Below are positions 9,866-19,604 of a stretch of 64,000 nt of DNA, one piece after another. The notes below the pieces were generated by a model that saw nothing but the letters and a program-made list of their open reading frames with translations, was not told the origin of the DNA and ran no database searches. This stretch comes from Allomuricauda sp. (GTDB lineage Bacteria > Bacteroidota > Bacteroidia > Flavobacteriales > Flavobacteriaceae). The stretch covers positions 496,001 to 560,000 of the forward strand of contig NZ_JACESV010000002.1 of assembly GCF_013911645.1 (NCBI RefSeq), given 5' to 3'. How positions within the stretch are numbered: position 1 is the first letter of the stretch; each line of letters starts with the position of its first letter. Position numbers and translations under genes: made by a program.

Positions 9866-10621
9866 CTATCTAAACAAAATCGCCACCGCACCAATCGCCG
9901 TCACAATCAAAATAAAGCGTTTGTAGTTTTTTTCGTTGATTTTCTTCACTAAAAAAACACCCAAAACCAAACCAACAAAAATAGCTGGGAGCAATCGTAG
10001 ATTGATCAAAAGACTTTCCACCGTAATGGTCTTCCAAACAAAAACATGAAAAGGCATCTTAAACAGATTGGTGATAAAAAACAACCAAGCAGCCGTGCCT
10101 ACAAATTCATTTTTGGGCAAGCGCATCGCCAAAAAGAAAATATTGGTAAAAGCCCCGGCCAAATTTCCAATCATGGTGCAAACACCTGCGAATACCCCCA
10201 TGGAGCCAGAAAACAACCAATGGGTGGGTACTGTTTTGGACTTTCTTCGGTCCCAAAAAACCAACATGCCCAAACTAATAAATATCACCACCACCATGGC
10301 CCATTTAAATTCCTGTTCGGGTAGGTCTTTTCCAATCAAAACACCCAGTAGAATTCCCAAAATCATCCATGGAAGAAATTTTATAATGTACTTCCACTGC
10401 GTGTGTCGATTGTAATAAATCACGGCAAACGTATCGCCCACGATCAACAAGGGAATAAAAAGCCCCGTGGATGCCTTGGAACCAAATGCCAATGCCATGA
10501 GCGTTACATTAAAAATGGACATTCCCTTGAGCCCTGCTTTGGAAACTCCCATTAAGAAAACAGCAGTAGCGGCCATTGTCCATGCAGCAACGGAAATATC
10601 TGAGAATGTGGAAAGAAACAT
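9866..10621 (-). CDS. TauE/SafE-family membrane permease
   Basis: The 251-residue protein has about eight hydrophobic helices and the typical arrangement of two repeated halves of sulfite-exporter TauE/SafE proteins (for example FLMGVSKAGLKGM near the N-terminus and the segment GVCTMIGNLAGAFTNIFF in the middle). Family members move sulfite, sulfonates or other organic anions across the inner membrane; the substrate here is unknown. It diverges from the symporter gene, with both promoters packed into about 70 bases. Confidence 0.85.
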   Translation of the reverse strand: MFLSTFSDISVAAWTMAATAVFLMGVSKAGLKGMSIFNVTLMALAFGSKASTGLFIPLLIVGDTFAVIYYNRHTQWKYIIKFLPWMILGILLGVLIGKDLPEQEFKWAMVVVIFISLGMLVFWDRRKSKTVPTHWLFSGSMGVFAGVCTMIGNLAGAFTNIFFLAMRLPKNEFVGTAAWLFFITNLFKMPFHVFVWKTITVESLLINLRLLPAIFVGLVLGVFLVKKINEKNYKRFILIVTAIGAVAILFR

Positions 10622-10641
10622 GAAGACTTTTTTCTGGTTTA

Positions 10642-10669
10642 CAAAAGTAACTCAAAAAACCTATCTTTA
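10642..10669. promoter_or_regulatory. Divergent promoter region, permease / symporter
   Basis: On the minus strand TACTTTTG (plus 10,642-10,649) fits the TAnnTTTG -7 box for the TauE/SafE gene. On the plus strand TATCTTTA (10,662-10,669) is a near match for the symporter. The -33 elements are not convincing. Confidence 0.4.
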
Positions 10670-10689
10670 GCTCCAGCCAAACTAAACAA

Positions 10690-12492
10690 ATGAAACTAGA
10701 ACTTTTAGATTACATCATCATTTTTGGATTCTTCGCCATAGTCCTTTTCATCGGAATCTATGTCTCCAAAAAATCAGGAAAAAACACAGCAGAATACTTT
10801 TTATCTGGCCGTAGCATGCCTTGGTGGCTTTTGGGGTTCTCCATGGTGGCCACCACATTCTCTACCGACACCCCCAATTTGGTCACGGATTTTGTCCGTA
10901 CCGACGGGGTTTCCGGAAACTGGGGCTGGTGGGCCTTTTTGCTCACTGGTTTGCTTACCGTTTTTGTATATGCCAAGCTTTGGAGAAAATCCAACGTCTC
11001 CACCGATATGGAATTTTATGATCTAAGATATGGTGGAAAACCCGCACATTTTCTCCGCGGATTTAGATCATTGTACTTGGGTGTGGTATTTAATGTGATG
11101 GCCATGTCGGCCGTAACTTTGGCCGCCATCAAAATCGGACAGGTAATGCTGGGTCTGGAACCTGTTGAAACTGTGCTTCTAGGTGGTACCATTACTGTAA
11201 TATTTAGCGCCGTAGGTGGCTTTAGGGGGGTAGTTTATACCGATTTCCTGTTATTTTTTGTTGCCATGGGCGGTGCTATTGGAGCTGCGGTCTATTTGGT
11301 AAACATGCCCGAAGTTGGTGGTTTGGACAATATTTTGGCCAATGCACAGGTGCAGGAAAAAATGTCCATCCTACCCGATTTTTCAGATACCGAAGCCTTA
11401 ATTGGTCTGTTGATCATACCCTTGGCGGTGCAGTGGTGGAGTGCGTGGTATCCTGGTGGTGAACCAGGTGGGGGCGGTTACATAGCCCAACGAATGCTGG
11501 CAGCCAAAAATGAAAATCATGCCATCGGGGCCACTTTTTTCTTTAATATTCTGCATTATGCACTAAGACCTTGGCCATGGATTTTAGTGGCATTGGCCTC
11601 CATTGTGGTATTTCCGGATTTGGAGAGTATTCGTCAAGCATTTCCCAATGTGCCCGAAAACATCCTCAAAAATGATTTGGCCTATTCCGCCATGCTAACC
11701 ATGTTGCCCACTGGCCTATTGGGCCTGGTAATGGCTTCTTTGGGAGCGGCCTACATGTCAACCATATCAACCCACCTTAACTGGGGTTCCTCATATATTG
11801 TGAATGATTTTTACAAACAACAAGTCAACAAAAACGCTTCAGAAAAAGAATTGGTCAACGTGGGAAGGATTTCCACTGTTATTTTGATGGTCTTGAGTAG
11901 CTTGTTTGCTTTGGAACTTAACAATGCCACCCAATTGTTTGACATTATCATCATGTTCGGAGCCGGAACCGGGCTTATCTTTTTATTGCGATGGTTCTGG
12001 TGGCGCATCAATGCCTGGAGCGAGATCGTTGCCATGTTCTCCTCGGGTATTATCTCTATTTTGTTCTGGAAGTACGAAGACGTGCTCTTTTTGTCAGAAG
12101 CGGCACCATTTCCAGGCTGGAGCAAATTTCCACTGGTCGTGCTTATAACCACTATACTTTGGTTGGCAACGACCTTTTTAACCAAACCTGAAGAAAACAA
12201 GGTATTGTACCGATTCTACAAAATCACAAAACCGGGAGGTCCTGGCTGGAAAAAGATTCATGAAGAAGCTAAAGCCGAAGGGGTTTCTTTAGACGACGGT
12301 AATGAAAAATGGACAGTTCCATCAGGTGTATTGGCCATGATCGTGGGCTGTATTTTGGTGTACGGTTGCCTTTTTGCCACAGGAAACTGGATCTATGGCA
12401 ATTATCCGTTGGCCATGGGGCTCACTGGTTTGGTATTGGTCGCAACATTTTTCTTGATAAAAATATGGCGCGGAATGCGGAGTGTGCTTTGA
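10690..12492 (+). CDS. Sodium:solute symporter (SSS/SLC5 family)
   Basis: A 600-residue inner-membrane protein with about 13-15 hydrophobic helices. The first is LDYIIIFGFFAIVLFIGIYV, then the conserved loop TAEYFLSGRSMPWWL, the GFRGVVYTDFLLF segment, and DFYKQQVNKNASEKE on the cytoplasmic side, all typical of Na+-coupled SLC5 transporters. Members move sugars, amino acids or other organic solutes; the substrate cannot be told from the sequence. Single gene. Confidence 0.92.
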   Translation: MKLELLDYIIIFGFFAIVLFIGIYVSKKSGKNTAEYFLSGRSMPWWLLGFSMVATTFSTDTPNLVTDFVRTDGVSGNWGWWAFLLTGLLTVFVYAKLWRKSNVSTDMEFYDLRYGGKPAHFLRGFRSLYLGVVFNVMAMSAVTLAAIKIGQVMLGLEPVETVLLGGTITVIFSAVGGFRGVVYTDFLLFFVAMGGAIGAAVYLVNMPEVGGLDNILANAQVQEKMSILPDFSDTEALIGLLIIPLAVQWWSAWYPGGEPGGGGYIAQRMLAAKNENHAIGATFFFNILHYALRPWPWILVALASIVVFPDLESIRQAFPNVPENILKNDLAYSAMLTMLPTGLLGLVMASLGAAYMSTISTHLNWGSSYIVNDFYKQQVNKNASEKELVNVGRISTVILMVLSSLFALELNNATQLFDIIIMFGAGTGLIFLLRWFWWRINAWSEIVAMFSSGIISILFWKYEDVLFLSEAAPFPGWSKFPLVVLITTILWLATTFLTKPEENKVLYRFYKITKPGGPGWKKIHEEAKAEGVSLDDGNEKWTVPSGVLAMIVGCILVYGCLFATGNWIYGNYPLAMGLTGLVLVATFFLIKIWRGMRSVL

Positions 12493-12498
12493 TGGGTA

Positions 12499-13089
12499 TT
12501 AACCCCTCAACTCCAATAACCTGGAAACATACTTCCCGACCACATCAAACTCCAAGTTTACCGTTGTCCCCACTTTGTAGATATGGAAACGGGTGTGTTC
12601 GTGGGTGTAGGGAATAATCGCTACGCTGAAACTATTTTTTTGTGAGTCAACCACGGTCAAGCTCACCCCATCCACCGTAATGGAGCCTTTTTCAATGGTT
12701 ACATTATTGAGTTTGGGGTCGTATTCAAAAGTGTAAATCCAACTGCCGTCTTTTTCCTCGATGGATTTGCAGGTAGCGGTTTGGTCCACGTGCCCTTGAA
12801 CAATGTGACCGTCCAAACGGGCACCCAAAACCATGGCACGTTCCAAGTTCACTACATCCCCCAATTCCAAATCGCTCAAGTTGGTTTTGTTCAGGGTTTC
12901 TTCAATGGCCGTTACCGTATAGTTGTTGCCGTCAAGAGAAACCACGGTTAAACATACCCCATTGTGCGATACACTTTGGTCTATTTTTAATTCTGAAGTA
13001 ATATCGGAAGCAACGGTAATGTGTAGATTTCCGCCCTCTTTTTCCAGCTTTTCAACCTTACCCAAAGTCTCTATAATCCCTGTGAACAT
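12499..13089 (-). CDS. ribE: Riboflavin synthase, alpha subunit
   Basis: It dismutates two 6,7-dimethyl-8-ribityllumazine molecules to riboflavin and the pyrimidine precursor. The 196-residue protein is two lumazine-binding repeats: MFTGIIETLG to LDGHIVQGHVDQ, and a second copy around GSITVDGVSLTVV. The N-terminal MFTGIIE is the family hallmark and fixes the start at 13,089; an upstream in-frame extension has no homology. It diverges from pdxA with about 58 bases between start codons. I see no FMN riboswitch. Confidence 0.95.
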   Translation of the reverse strand: MFTGIIETLGKVEKLEKEGGNLHITVASDITSELKIDQSVSHNGVCLTVVSLDGNNYTVTAIEETLNKTNLSDLELGDVVNLERAMVLGARLDGHIVQGHVDQTATCKSIEEKDGSWIYTFEYDPKLNNVTIEKGSITVDGVSLTVVDSQKNSFSVAIIPYTHEHTRFHIYKVGTTVNLEFDVVGKYVSRLLELRG

Positions 13090-13147
13090 GTGTCTTATTA
13101 ATTGACTAGATTTGTAATGCAAAAGTAGCCATAACGGCATTCATTTT

Positions 13148-14200
13148 ATGAAGGAAAATCAAAAAATAAAGTTAGGGATTTCCATAGGGGACATTAACGG
13201 CATTGGGTGCGAGGTAGCGCTCAAAACATTCGAAGACCCAAGAATGTTGGAGTTTTGCACCCCAGTGATATTTGCATCGAACAAAATCATTTCACAACAA
13301 ATCAAAGATTTGGGGATTGACCTCAAATTCAATGGTGTTCGGGATGCGGGCCAGGCTCTGGAAGGCAAGGTCAATATTGTGAATGTATGGAAAGAAACAC
13401 CGAAAATTGAATACGGTCACGCCACCAAAGAAGGAGGCGATTTTGCTATTCGCTCCCTGAGGGCTGCAGTTTCTGCATTAAAAGAAGACAAAATTGATGT
13501 CTTGGTCACGGCACCCATCAACAAAAACAATATACAGTCCGAAAATTTTAAATTTCCCGGCCATACCGATTTCCTTGCCCAAGAACTGGAGGGTGAAAGC
13601 TTGATGTTTATGGTAACGAACTCCTTGCGTGTTGGATTGCTCACCGACCATATCGCCGTAAAAGATGTGGCCAAGGCCATTACCCCCAAATTGATTCGGA
13701 ACAAGGTCGCCACCATGGAAAAATCCCTTAAAATGGATTTTGGTATCCGCAGACCCAAAATTGCCATGCTGGGAATTAATCCCCATAGTGGTGACAGTGG
13801 CACCATTGGCGAAGAGGATGATAAAATTCTAAAACCTACCATAGAAGAACTGTTCAACAAGGGCACTTTGGTATACGGACCTTATTCGGCAGATAGTTTT
13901 TTTGGCTCCAACAGTCATCAGAATTTTGATGCCATCTTGGCGGCCTATCACGATCAAGGTCTTATTCCCTTTAAGACCCTTTCCTTTGGAAAAGGAGTAA
14001 ATTATACGGCAGGATTGAACAAAGTACGTACATCTCCCGACCACGGAACCGCTTACGAAATCGCAGGAAAGGGCAAAGCGGACGAGAGTTCTTTTAAAGA
14101 AGCCGTATTTACCGCAATGCAAGTGTTCAAGAACAGAACGGAGTATCTGGAATTGACCAAAAACCCCCTGCAAAAGCAGAAAATTAAGCGCGGGGGATAA
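13148..14200 (+). CDS. pdxA: 4-hydroxythreonine-4-phosphate dehydrogenase
   Basis: It oxidises 4-phospho-hydroxy-L-threonine in the DXP-dependent pyridoxal phosphate pathway. The 350-residue protein shows ISIGDINGIGCEV at the N-terminus, the metal-binding histidines in GHTDFLAQ, AAYHDQGLIPFK and TSPDHGTAYEIAGKG, and MLGINPHSGDSGTIG, which are all diagnostic for PdxA. Length is normal. Confidence 0.95.
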   Translation: MKENQKIKLGISIGDINGIGCEVALKTFEDPRMLEFCTPVIFASNKIISQQIKDLGIDLKFNGVRDAGQALEGKVNIVNVWKETPKIEYGHATKEGGDFAIRSLRAAVSALKEDKIDVLVTAPINKNNIQSENFKFPGHTDFLAQELEGESLMFMVTNSLRVGLLTDHIAVKDVAKAITPKLIRNKVATMEKSLKMDFGIRRPKIAMLGINPHSGDSGTIGEEDDKILKPTIEELFNKGTLVYGPYSADSFFGSNSHQNFDAILAAYHDQGLIPFKTLSFGKGVNYTAGLNKVRTSPDHGTAYEIAGKGKADESSFKEAVFTAMQVFKNRTEYLELTKNPLQKQKIKRGG

Positions 14201-14238
14201 AAAGTTGACTGCATTTTGGATATTTGTTGTAGCTAGAA

Positions 14239-14268
14239 TTGCAGTTTTGTAAATTAGTAGTATCTTTG
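14239..14268 (+). promoter_or_regulatory. Promoter of the DUF177-rpmF operon
   Basis: TTG at 14,239-14,241, 19 bp, TATCTTTG at 14,261-14,268. Transcription should start near 14,275, which rules out an upstream ATG at 14,239 and supports the start at 14,311 for the next gene. Confidence 0.65.
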
Positions 14269-14310
14269 CACCCGCCTTTAAAGGCTGGTACACAAACCTT
14301 AAGTGTAGAA

Positions 14311-14844
14311 ATGATGAAGCTGAAAGAGTTTTTTATCCCTTTTTCAGGTCTGAAGTTGGGGAAACATAAATTTGTGTACGAGATTGATGATGCGTTCTTT
14401 GAATCTTTTGACTACCAAGAATTTAACGGAGCTTCCGTTCAAATAAGTGCCGTTTTGGAAAAAATGAGCACCATGATGGAACTTCAGATTGAAGCGAAGG
14501 GTACCATAAATGTGGATTGTGATTTGACAGGCGAGCCTTTTGACCAACCTATCGACTCCAGTTTAAAACTAGTCGTCAAGTTTGGCGAAGAGTACAACGA
14601 TGAAGACGATGAAATCTTGATCATACCACATGGAGAGCACCAGTTCAATATAGCACAGTACATATACGAAATGTTAGTGCTTGCCGTTCCCCAAAAAAGG
14701 GTTCATCCCGGAGTTGAGGACGGAACGTTGCAATCGGACATCTTGGACAAGCTGGAAGAATTACAGCCAAAAGAGCATACGAAATCATCAGAAAAAACAG
14801 ATCCCAGATGGGACGATTTAAAAAAGTTACTAACGGATAAATAG
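14311..14844 (+). CDS. DUF177 (YceD-family) protein
   Basis: The 177-residue protein is the Bacteroidota form of YceD/DUF177, a small acidic protein almost always encoded just before ribosomal protein L32 and linked to rRNA/ribosome metabolism. The family pattern appears as [20 protein letters not shown] at the start and [13 protein letters not shown] in the middle. ATG ATG at 14,311/14,314 gives two possible starts. The next gene, rpmF, begins 7 bases later. Confidence 0.88.
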   Translation: MMKLKEFFIPFSGLKLGKHKFVYEIDDAFFESFDYQEFNGASVQISAVLEKMSTMMELQIEAKGTINVDCDLTGEPFDQPIDSSLKLVVKFGEEYNDEDDEILIIPHGEHQFNIAQYIYEMLVLAVPQKRVHPGVEDGTLQSDILDKLEELQPKEHTKSSEKTDPRWDDLKKLLTDK

Positions 14845-14851
14845 GTTTATA

Positions 14852-15052
14852 ATGGCACATCCTAAAAGAAAAACATCAAAAACCAGAAGGGACAAAAGAA
14901 GAACCCACTACAAAGCAGTTGCGCCAACGATTGCCAAGGACTCTACTACAGGTGAAATGCACTTGTTCCACAGAGCTCACTGGCACGAAGGCAAATTGTA
15001 CTACAGAGGTCAGGTTTTGATTGACAAAACAGAAGAGGAAACTGCGGCCTAA
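14852..15052 (+). CDS. rpmF: 50S ribosomal protein L32
   Basis: A 66-residue ribosomal protein that begins [20 protein letters not shown], the conserved basic head of L32. The cysteine pair of zinc-binding L32 forms is absent, as is usual in Bacteroidota. It shares a transcript with DUF177 and ends at a strong terminator. Confidence 0.97.
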   Translation: MAHPKRKTSKTRRDKRRTHYKAVAPTIAKDSTTGEMHLFHRAHWHEGKLYYRGQVLIDKTEEETAA

Positions 15053-15075
15053 CCGCAAATCCCTTGTAATAAAGC

Positions 15076-15110
15076 AACTCCCGTTGAATTTTTGACGGGA
15101 GTTTTTTTAT
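15076..15110 (+). terminator. Intrinsic terminator after rpmF
   Basis: AACTCCCGT at 15,076-15,084 pairs with ACGGGAGTT at 15,095-15,103, followed by a run of T. Confidence 0.85.
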
Positions 15111-15124
15111 GGACCCGTCTTAAC

Positions 15125-15189
15125 ACCCAAAAACGGTTAATTTTACCAATAAAGTCATATAAAATGACTAATTTTCACCGCTTTTGGGT
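15125..15189. promoter_or_regulatory. Nested inverted repeats upstream of fabH
   Basis: Outer arms ACCCAAAAACGGT (15,125-15,137) and ACCGCTTTTGGGT (15,177-15,189) pair except for one position. Inside, AGTCAT (15,153-15,158) and ATGACT (15,164-15,169) form a second palindrome. It lies in the fabH leader and may be a repressor site or a leader RNA fold; the role is unknown. Confidence 0.4.
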
Positions 15190-15226
15190 CAAATTTCAAT
15201 CTTTTTGACAGTAAAGAGAGGCTAAA

Positions 15227-16222
15227 ATGAAAAAAACAACAGCAGCAATAACAGCTGTAGGAGGGTATGTTCCAGATTTTGTTCTTTCCAATAAAGTATT
15301 GGAAACCATGGTGGACACCAACGATGAGTGGATTACCACAAGAACAGGGATCAAGGAACGAAGAATCTTAAAAGAAGAGAACGCGGGAACATCTTTCATG
15401 GCCATCAAAGCTGCGGAAGATTTGCTTCAAAAAAGAGGCATTGAGGCTTCCGAAATAGATTTTGTACTCGTTGCCACCGCCACCCCCGATATGCCTGTTG
15501 CTTCCACAGCGGCCTATGTAGCTTCAGAAATTGGTGCGGTTAACGCTTTTGCTTACGATTTACAAGCTGCATGTTCCAGTTTTTTGTACGGGATGTCCAC
15601 CGCGGCCAGTTATATAGAATCCGGCAGGTACAAAAAAGTATTGGTCATTGGGGCCGATAAGATGTCGTCCATAATAGATTATACCGATAGAACAACTTGT
15701 ATTATTTTTGGGGATGGAGCTGGAGCGGTTCTTTTTGAACCCAATGAAGAAGGCTTAGGTTTACAAGATGAGTTTTTGCGCTCGGATGGGATTGGCCGCC
15801 AGTTCTTAAAGATTGATGCAGGAGGTTCTATTTTGCCGGCATCAGAAGAAACGGTAAAAAACAAACAGCACTACGTCTTTCAAGATGGGAAGTCTGTTTT
15901 TAAATTTGCTGTCTCTAACATGGCCGATGTTTCAGCTTTGATCATGGAGCGGAACAACCTAACAAAAGACGATGTACAATGGTTGGCGCCACACCAAGCC
16001 AACAAACGTATTATTGATGCCACGGCCAACAGAATGGGTCTTGAGGCCGAGAAGGTTCTTATTAACATTGACAGATACGGAAACACGACATCCGCCACAC
16101 TGCCCTTGTTGCTCTATGACTTCGAGAAGCAGTTGAAAAAAGGAGACAATATCATATTCGCCGCCTTTGGTGGTGGTTTTACATGGGGTTCCATTTACTT
16201 AAAGTGGGCCTATAATTCTTAA
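15227..16222 (+). CDS. fabH: 3-oxoacyl-ACP synthase III
   Basis: It starts fatty acid synthesis by condensing acyl-CoA with malonyl-ACP. The 331-residue thiolase-fold protein has the catalytic triad Cys116 (DLQAACSSF), His256 ([10 protein letters not shown]) and Asn286 (DRYGNTTSA), and the [10 protein letters not shown] strand. It heads a run with accB and accC, which supply malonyl-CoA, so the three genes make both substrates of the first elongation step. Confidence 0.96.
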   Translation: MKKTTAAITAVGGYVPDFVLSNKVLETMVDTNDEWITTRTGIKERRILKEENAGTSFMAIKAAEDLLQKRGIEASEIDFVLVATATPDMPVASTAAYVASEIGAVNAFAYDLQAACSSFLYGMSTAASYIESGRYKKVLVIGADKMSSIIDYTDRTTCIIFGDGAGAVLFEPNEEGLGLQDEFLRSDGIGRQFLKIDAGGSILPASEETVKNKQHYVFQDGKSVFKFAVSNMADVSALIMERNNLTKDDVQWLAPHQANKRIIDATANRMGLEAEKVLINIDRYGNTTSATLPLLLYDFEKQLKKGDNIIFAAFGGGFTWGSIYLKWAYNS

Positions 16223-16248
16223 TCACACAACTAACTAAATTATATTCC

Positions 16249-16752
16249 ATGGACATTAAGGAAATTCAAAGTTTAATCAAGTTTGTCGCCAAATCGGGTG
16301 CCAGCGAGGTGAAGCTGGAAATGGAGGACATTAAGATTACCATTCGAACGGGAAGCACTAGCTCCAGCACACCAGAGACCACCATTGTTCAGCAAATACC
16401 CGTAGCCCAAGCCCCGAGCGCCGCTGCCCCAGCTGCGCAAGCACCTGCAACAACCCAAGAAGCTGCGTCGCCAGCACCATCGGATTCTAAAAAAGGAGAT
16501 GATGACTCAAAATACATAACCATCAAATCGCCCATCATAGGAACATTCTATAGAAAACCATCCCCGGACAAACCGCCATTCGTTGAGGTTGGCAGTTCCA
16601 TCAATAAAGGAGATGTTCTATGTGTGATCGAAGCAATGAAACTTTTTAACGATATTGAATCGGAGGTTTCAGGTAAAATAGTTAAGATATTGGTTGATGA
16701 TTCCTCTCCTGTTGAGTTTGACCAACCTTTGTTCTTGGTAGACCCATCGTAG
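16249..16752 (+). CDS. accB: Acetyl-CoA carboxylase biotin carboxyl carrier protein
   Basis: The 167-residue carrier shuttles carboxybiotin between the carboxylase and transferase parts of acetyl-CoA carboxylase. A short N-terminal helix region ([20 protein letters not shown]) is followed by an Ala/Pro-rich linker (about residues 50-80) and the biotinyl domain with EAMKLFND, in which Lys131 is biotinylated. It starts 26 bases after fabH. Confidence 0.96.
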   Translation: MDIKEIQSLIKFVAKSGASEVKLEMEDIKITIRTGSTSSSTPETTIVQQIPVAQAPSAAAPAAQAPATTQEAASPAPSDSKKGDDDSKYITIKSPIIGTFYRKPSPDKPPFVEVGSSINKGDVLCVIEAMKLFNDIESEVSGKIVKILVDDSSPVEFDQPLFLVDPS

Positions 16753-16836
16753 TGAGTTTTAAATGATAAATTTTGGGGGCGTTTCGTCACCTAAAACCAT
16801 TTAAGATTTAGAATTCAGAATTTAAGATTGTGTTCT

Positions 16837-18195
16837 ATGTTTAAAAAAATATTGATTGCAAATAGGGGTGAAATTGCCTTGCGGATTATAAGAACCTGTA
16901 AGGAAATGGGCATCAAGACCGTTGCCGTTTACTCCAAGGCCGACGAGGAAAGCCTCCATGTCCGCTTTGCCGACGAAGCTGTTTGTATTGGGCCAGCGCC
17001 CAGTAGCGAATCCTATTTAAAGATTCCAAATATTATAGCCGCAGCGGAAATCACCAACGCCGATGCCATTCACCCTGGTTACGGATTCCTTTCCGAAAAT
17101 GCCAAATTCTCCAAAATATGTGCCGAGCACGATATCAAATTCATCGGTGCTTCGGGCGAGCAAATTGAGAAAATGGGAGATAAGGCAACCGCCAAGGAAA
17201 CCATGAAAAAAGCAGGTGTTCCCACGGTTCCCGGTTCCGAAGGTTTATTAAAAGATGTTGATCATGCCAGAAAAGAAGCCAAAAAAATGGGCTATCCGGT
17301 AATGATCAAAGCTACTGCCGGTGGTGGTGGTAAAGGAATGCGCGCCATTTGGTCCGAGGAGCAAATGGAGAAAAATTTCAACAGTGCCGTAAACGAAGCA
17401 ACCGCTGCCTTTGGCAATGGTGGCATGTACATGGAAAAGCTGATTGAAGAACCCCGGCATATCGAAATCCAAATTGTGGGCGACCAGTATGGCAAAGCCT
17501 GTCACTTGTCCGAAAGGGATTGTTCCGTACAGCGTAGACACCAAAAGCTTACCGAAGAAACGCCTTCCCCTTTTATGACGGACAAACTCCGTGAAGATAT
17601 GGGGAAAGCGGCCGTAAAAGCAGCCGAATACATAAAATACGAAGGGGCGGGCACCATTGAATTTTTGGTGGACAAACACCGAAATTTCTACTTTATGGAA
17701 ATGAACACCCGTATCCAAGTAGAGCATCCGATTACAGAACAGGTGGTGGATTACGATTTGATCCGTGAGCAAATTTTGGTTGCTGGTGGAGTACCGATCT
17801 CGGGAAAAAACTATTATCCCAAATTGCATTCCATTGAGTGCCGGATCAATGCAGAAGATCCCTATAACGACTTTAGGCCTTCCCCTGGGAAAATCACAAC
17901 ACTTCATACTCCTGGCGGACATGGTGTTCGTTTGGACACCCATGTGTACAGTGGTTACATGATTCCTCCGAATTACGATTCCATGATTGCCAAGTTGATA
18001 ACCACAGCACAAACAAGGGAAGAGGCCATCAACAAAATGAGAAGGGCCTTGGACGAATTTGTGATCGAGGGCGTTAAAACCACCATTCCATTCCATCGTC
18101 AACTGATGGATCATCCAGATTATTTGGCAGGTAATTACACCACCAAATTTATGGAGGATTTTGAAATGGATCCAAAATATCAAGACCATCATTAA
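16837..18195 (+). CDS. accC: Acetyl-CoA carboxylase, biotin carboxylase subunit
   Basis: It carboxylates the biotin of AccB using ATP and bicarbonate. The 452-residue protein starts [17 protein letters not shown] and shows the glycine-rich ATP loop [27 protein letters not shown] and the [15 protein letters not shown] catalytic strand. ATG at 16,837 is chosen over the in-frame TTG at 16,828 because it gives the conserved N-terminus. A near-exact direct repeat of ATTTAAGATT lies just before it. Confidence 0.96.
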   Translation: MFKKILIANRGEIALRIIRTCKEMGIKTVAVYSKADEESLHVRFADEAVCIGPAPSSESYLKIPNIIAAAEITNADAIHPGYGFLSENAKFSKICAEHDIKFIGASGEQIEKMGDKATAKETMKKAGVPTVPGSEGLLKDVDHARKEAKKMGYPVMIKATAGGGGKGMRAIWSEEQMEKNFNSAVNEATAAFGNGGMYMEKLIEEPRHIEIQIVGDQYGKACHLSERDCSVQRRHQKLTEETPSPFMTDKLREDMGKAAVKAAEYIKYEGAGTIEFLVDKHRNFYFMEMNTRIQVEHPITEQVVDYDLIREQILVAGGVPISGKNYYPKLHSIECRINAEDPYNDFRPSPGKITTLHTPGGHGVRLDTHVYSGYMIPPNYDSMIAKLITTAQTREEAINKMRRALDEFVIEGVKTTIPFHRQLMDHPDYLAGNYTTKFMEDFEMDPKYQDHH

Positions 18196-18200
18196 TACAG

Positions 18201-18226
18201 ACCCCGATAATATCGGGGTTTTCTTT
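18201..18226 (+). terminator. Intrinsic terminator after accC
   Basis: ACCCCGATA (18,201-18,209) and TATCGGGGT (18,211-18,219) form a stem, then TTTTCTTTT. The next gene starts immediately after it. Confidence 0.8.
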
Positions 18227-18227
18227 T

Positions 18228-19346
18228 ATGGAATTAAGTTATTGGGAACATAAAAGCTGGTTTTCTAATGTTGATTTTACCATTGTTGGCAGTGGTATAG
18301 TAGGAATCAATTGTGCTATCCGGTTGAAGGAAAAATATCCCAATAGCCACATTTTAATTTTGGAAAAAGGCAGTCTGCCCCAAGGCGCAAGCACCAAAAA
18401 TGCCGGTTTTGCCTGTTTTGGGAGCGTCTCGGAAATTTTATCGGATCTAGACCATCATACCGAGGAAGAAGTGGTGCAACTCGTCCAAAAGCGGTGGGAT
18501 GGGATTCAAAGATTACGCAATCTATTGGGCGATGAAGCCATCGGTTTTGAATTACATGGAAGTCACGAACTTTTTCCTTTGGAAAAACCCCAGCTTTATA
18601 AAAATTGCTTGGAATCCATTCCATATCTAAACAGTTTGATGGAACCCATATTCGGACAAAAACCTTTCGATACCAGCAATAATTGCTTCAACTTTGCCAA
18701 TATTCAAGAAAAATATATCACGCATCAGTTGGAAGGGCAACTGGATACGGGTAAGATGATGCGTTCCCTGATCCAAAAGTGCGTGTCCATGGAAATACCT
18801 ATTTTAAATGGGGTTATGGTCGAAGAGGTAATTGAATCCAATGAATGTGCGACTATCAAAACCTCAGACTTCGAATTTTTATCCAAAAAAGTGTTCGTTG
18901 CCACTAATGGTTTTGCTTCCTCTTTGCTGAAGTCAGAAACTGTAAAACCAGCAAGAGCTCAGGTTTTGATTACGGAACCCATCAAAAATCTATCTATCAA
19001 AGGGACATTCCATTTTGATGAGGGTTATTATTATTTTAGAAATATTGATGACCGTATTTTATTTGGCGGGGGCAGAAACCTCGATTTTAAGACTGAGGAA
19101 ACCACAGAGTTTGGGGAAACTCAAATCATTCAAGATAAGCTTGAAACATTGCTCCGCAATATGATTTTGCCCAACCACCCCGTTAAAATTGAACGTAGAT
19201 GGAGCGGCATCATGGGTGTGGGCGCCCAAAAATCGCCTATTGTCAAGCAAGTTTCCAACTCTATTTATTGTGGGGTGCGTCTAGGTGGAATGGGGGTTGC
19301 CCTGGGCAGTTTGGCGGGCAAAGAACTTGCCGATTTGGCTAAATAA
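18228..19346 (+). CDS. FAD-dependent oxidoreductase (DAO family)
   Basis: The 372-residue protein has an N-terminal Rossmann dinucleotide fold: FTIVGSGIVGINCAIRL (GxGxxG) followed by the acidic end of strand 2 at ILILEKG, then GASTKNAGFACFG. C-terminally GVRLGGMGVALGSLAGKELADL is the second FAD contact. This is the D-amino-acid-oxidase/glycine-oxidase superfamily; the substrate is unknown. The segment TKNAGFACFG is characteristic of a Bacteroidota subgroup close to NAD(P)/FAD-dependent oxidoreductases of unassigned role. Confidence 0.85.
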   Translation: MELSYWEHKSWFSNVDFTIVGSGIVGINCAIRLKEKYPNSHILILEKGSLPQGASTKNAGFACFGSVSEILSDLDHHTEEEVVQLVQKRWDGIQRLRNLLGDEAIGFELHGSHELFPLEKPQLYKNCLESIPYLNSLMEPIFGQKPFDTSNNCFNFANIQEKYITHQLEGQLDTGKMMRSLIQKCVSMEIPILNGVMVEEVIESNECATIKTSDFEFLSKKVFVATNGFASSLLKSETVKPARAQVLITEPIKNLSIKGTFHFDEGYYYFRNIDDRILFGGGRNLDFKTEETTEFGETQIIQDKLETLLRNMILPNHPVKIERRWSGIMGVGAQKSPIVKQVSNSIYCGVRLGGMGVALGSLAGKELADLAK

Positions 19347-19349
19347 GCT

Positions 19350-19604
19350 CAACTTCAAGAACCAAGACACCAGACTTTGGACTAAATTGTTGATTTACTC
19401 CGTACTGCAAACTGACTCCCGACTTTGGGCATCAAGCAACAAATTCCAAAACTTCGGACTTCGGACTCCCGACTTCCTATAACTTTTTGACACGAATTTC
19501 ACCAATGCCACAAATGGTTAATCAGGTCTAGTTTCTTGATTCTAAAAGCGAAGCGGACTTGTTTCTTTGGTTATAGATGCAAAGCTTAAGGGGAGATTTA
19601 ACGG
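19350..19604. repeat. Non-coding stretch with degenerate direct repeats
   Basis: No gene is seen. ACTCCCGACTT occurs at 19,415-19,425 and 19,465-19,475 and is preceded the second time by a tandem ACTTCGG pair. At about 19,486-19,516 lies GACACGAATTTCACCAATGCC, shortened here to its core ACGAATTTCACCAATG, which has the look of the dispersed filler repeats found between flavobacterial genes. Confidence 0.4.

Noticed and set aside
12499..13140. FMN riboswitch or longer start for riboflavin synthase
   Set aside because: The gap to pdxA is too short and lacks the RFN sequence pattern; MFTGIIE fixes the start at 13,089.
17248..18192. 314-codon antisense reading in accC
   Set aside because: It mirrors the codon bias of accC and has low-complexity, His/Phe-rich content with no family motif.
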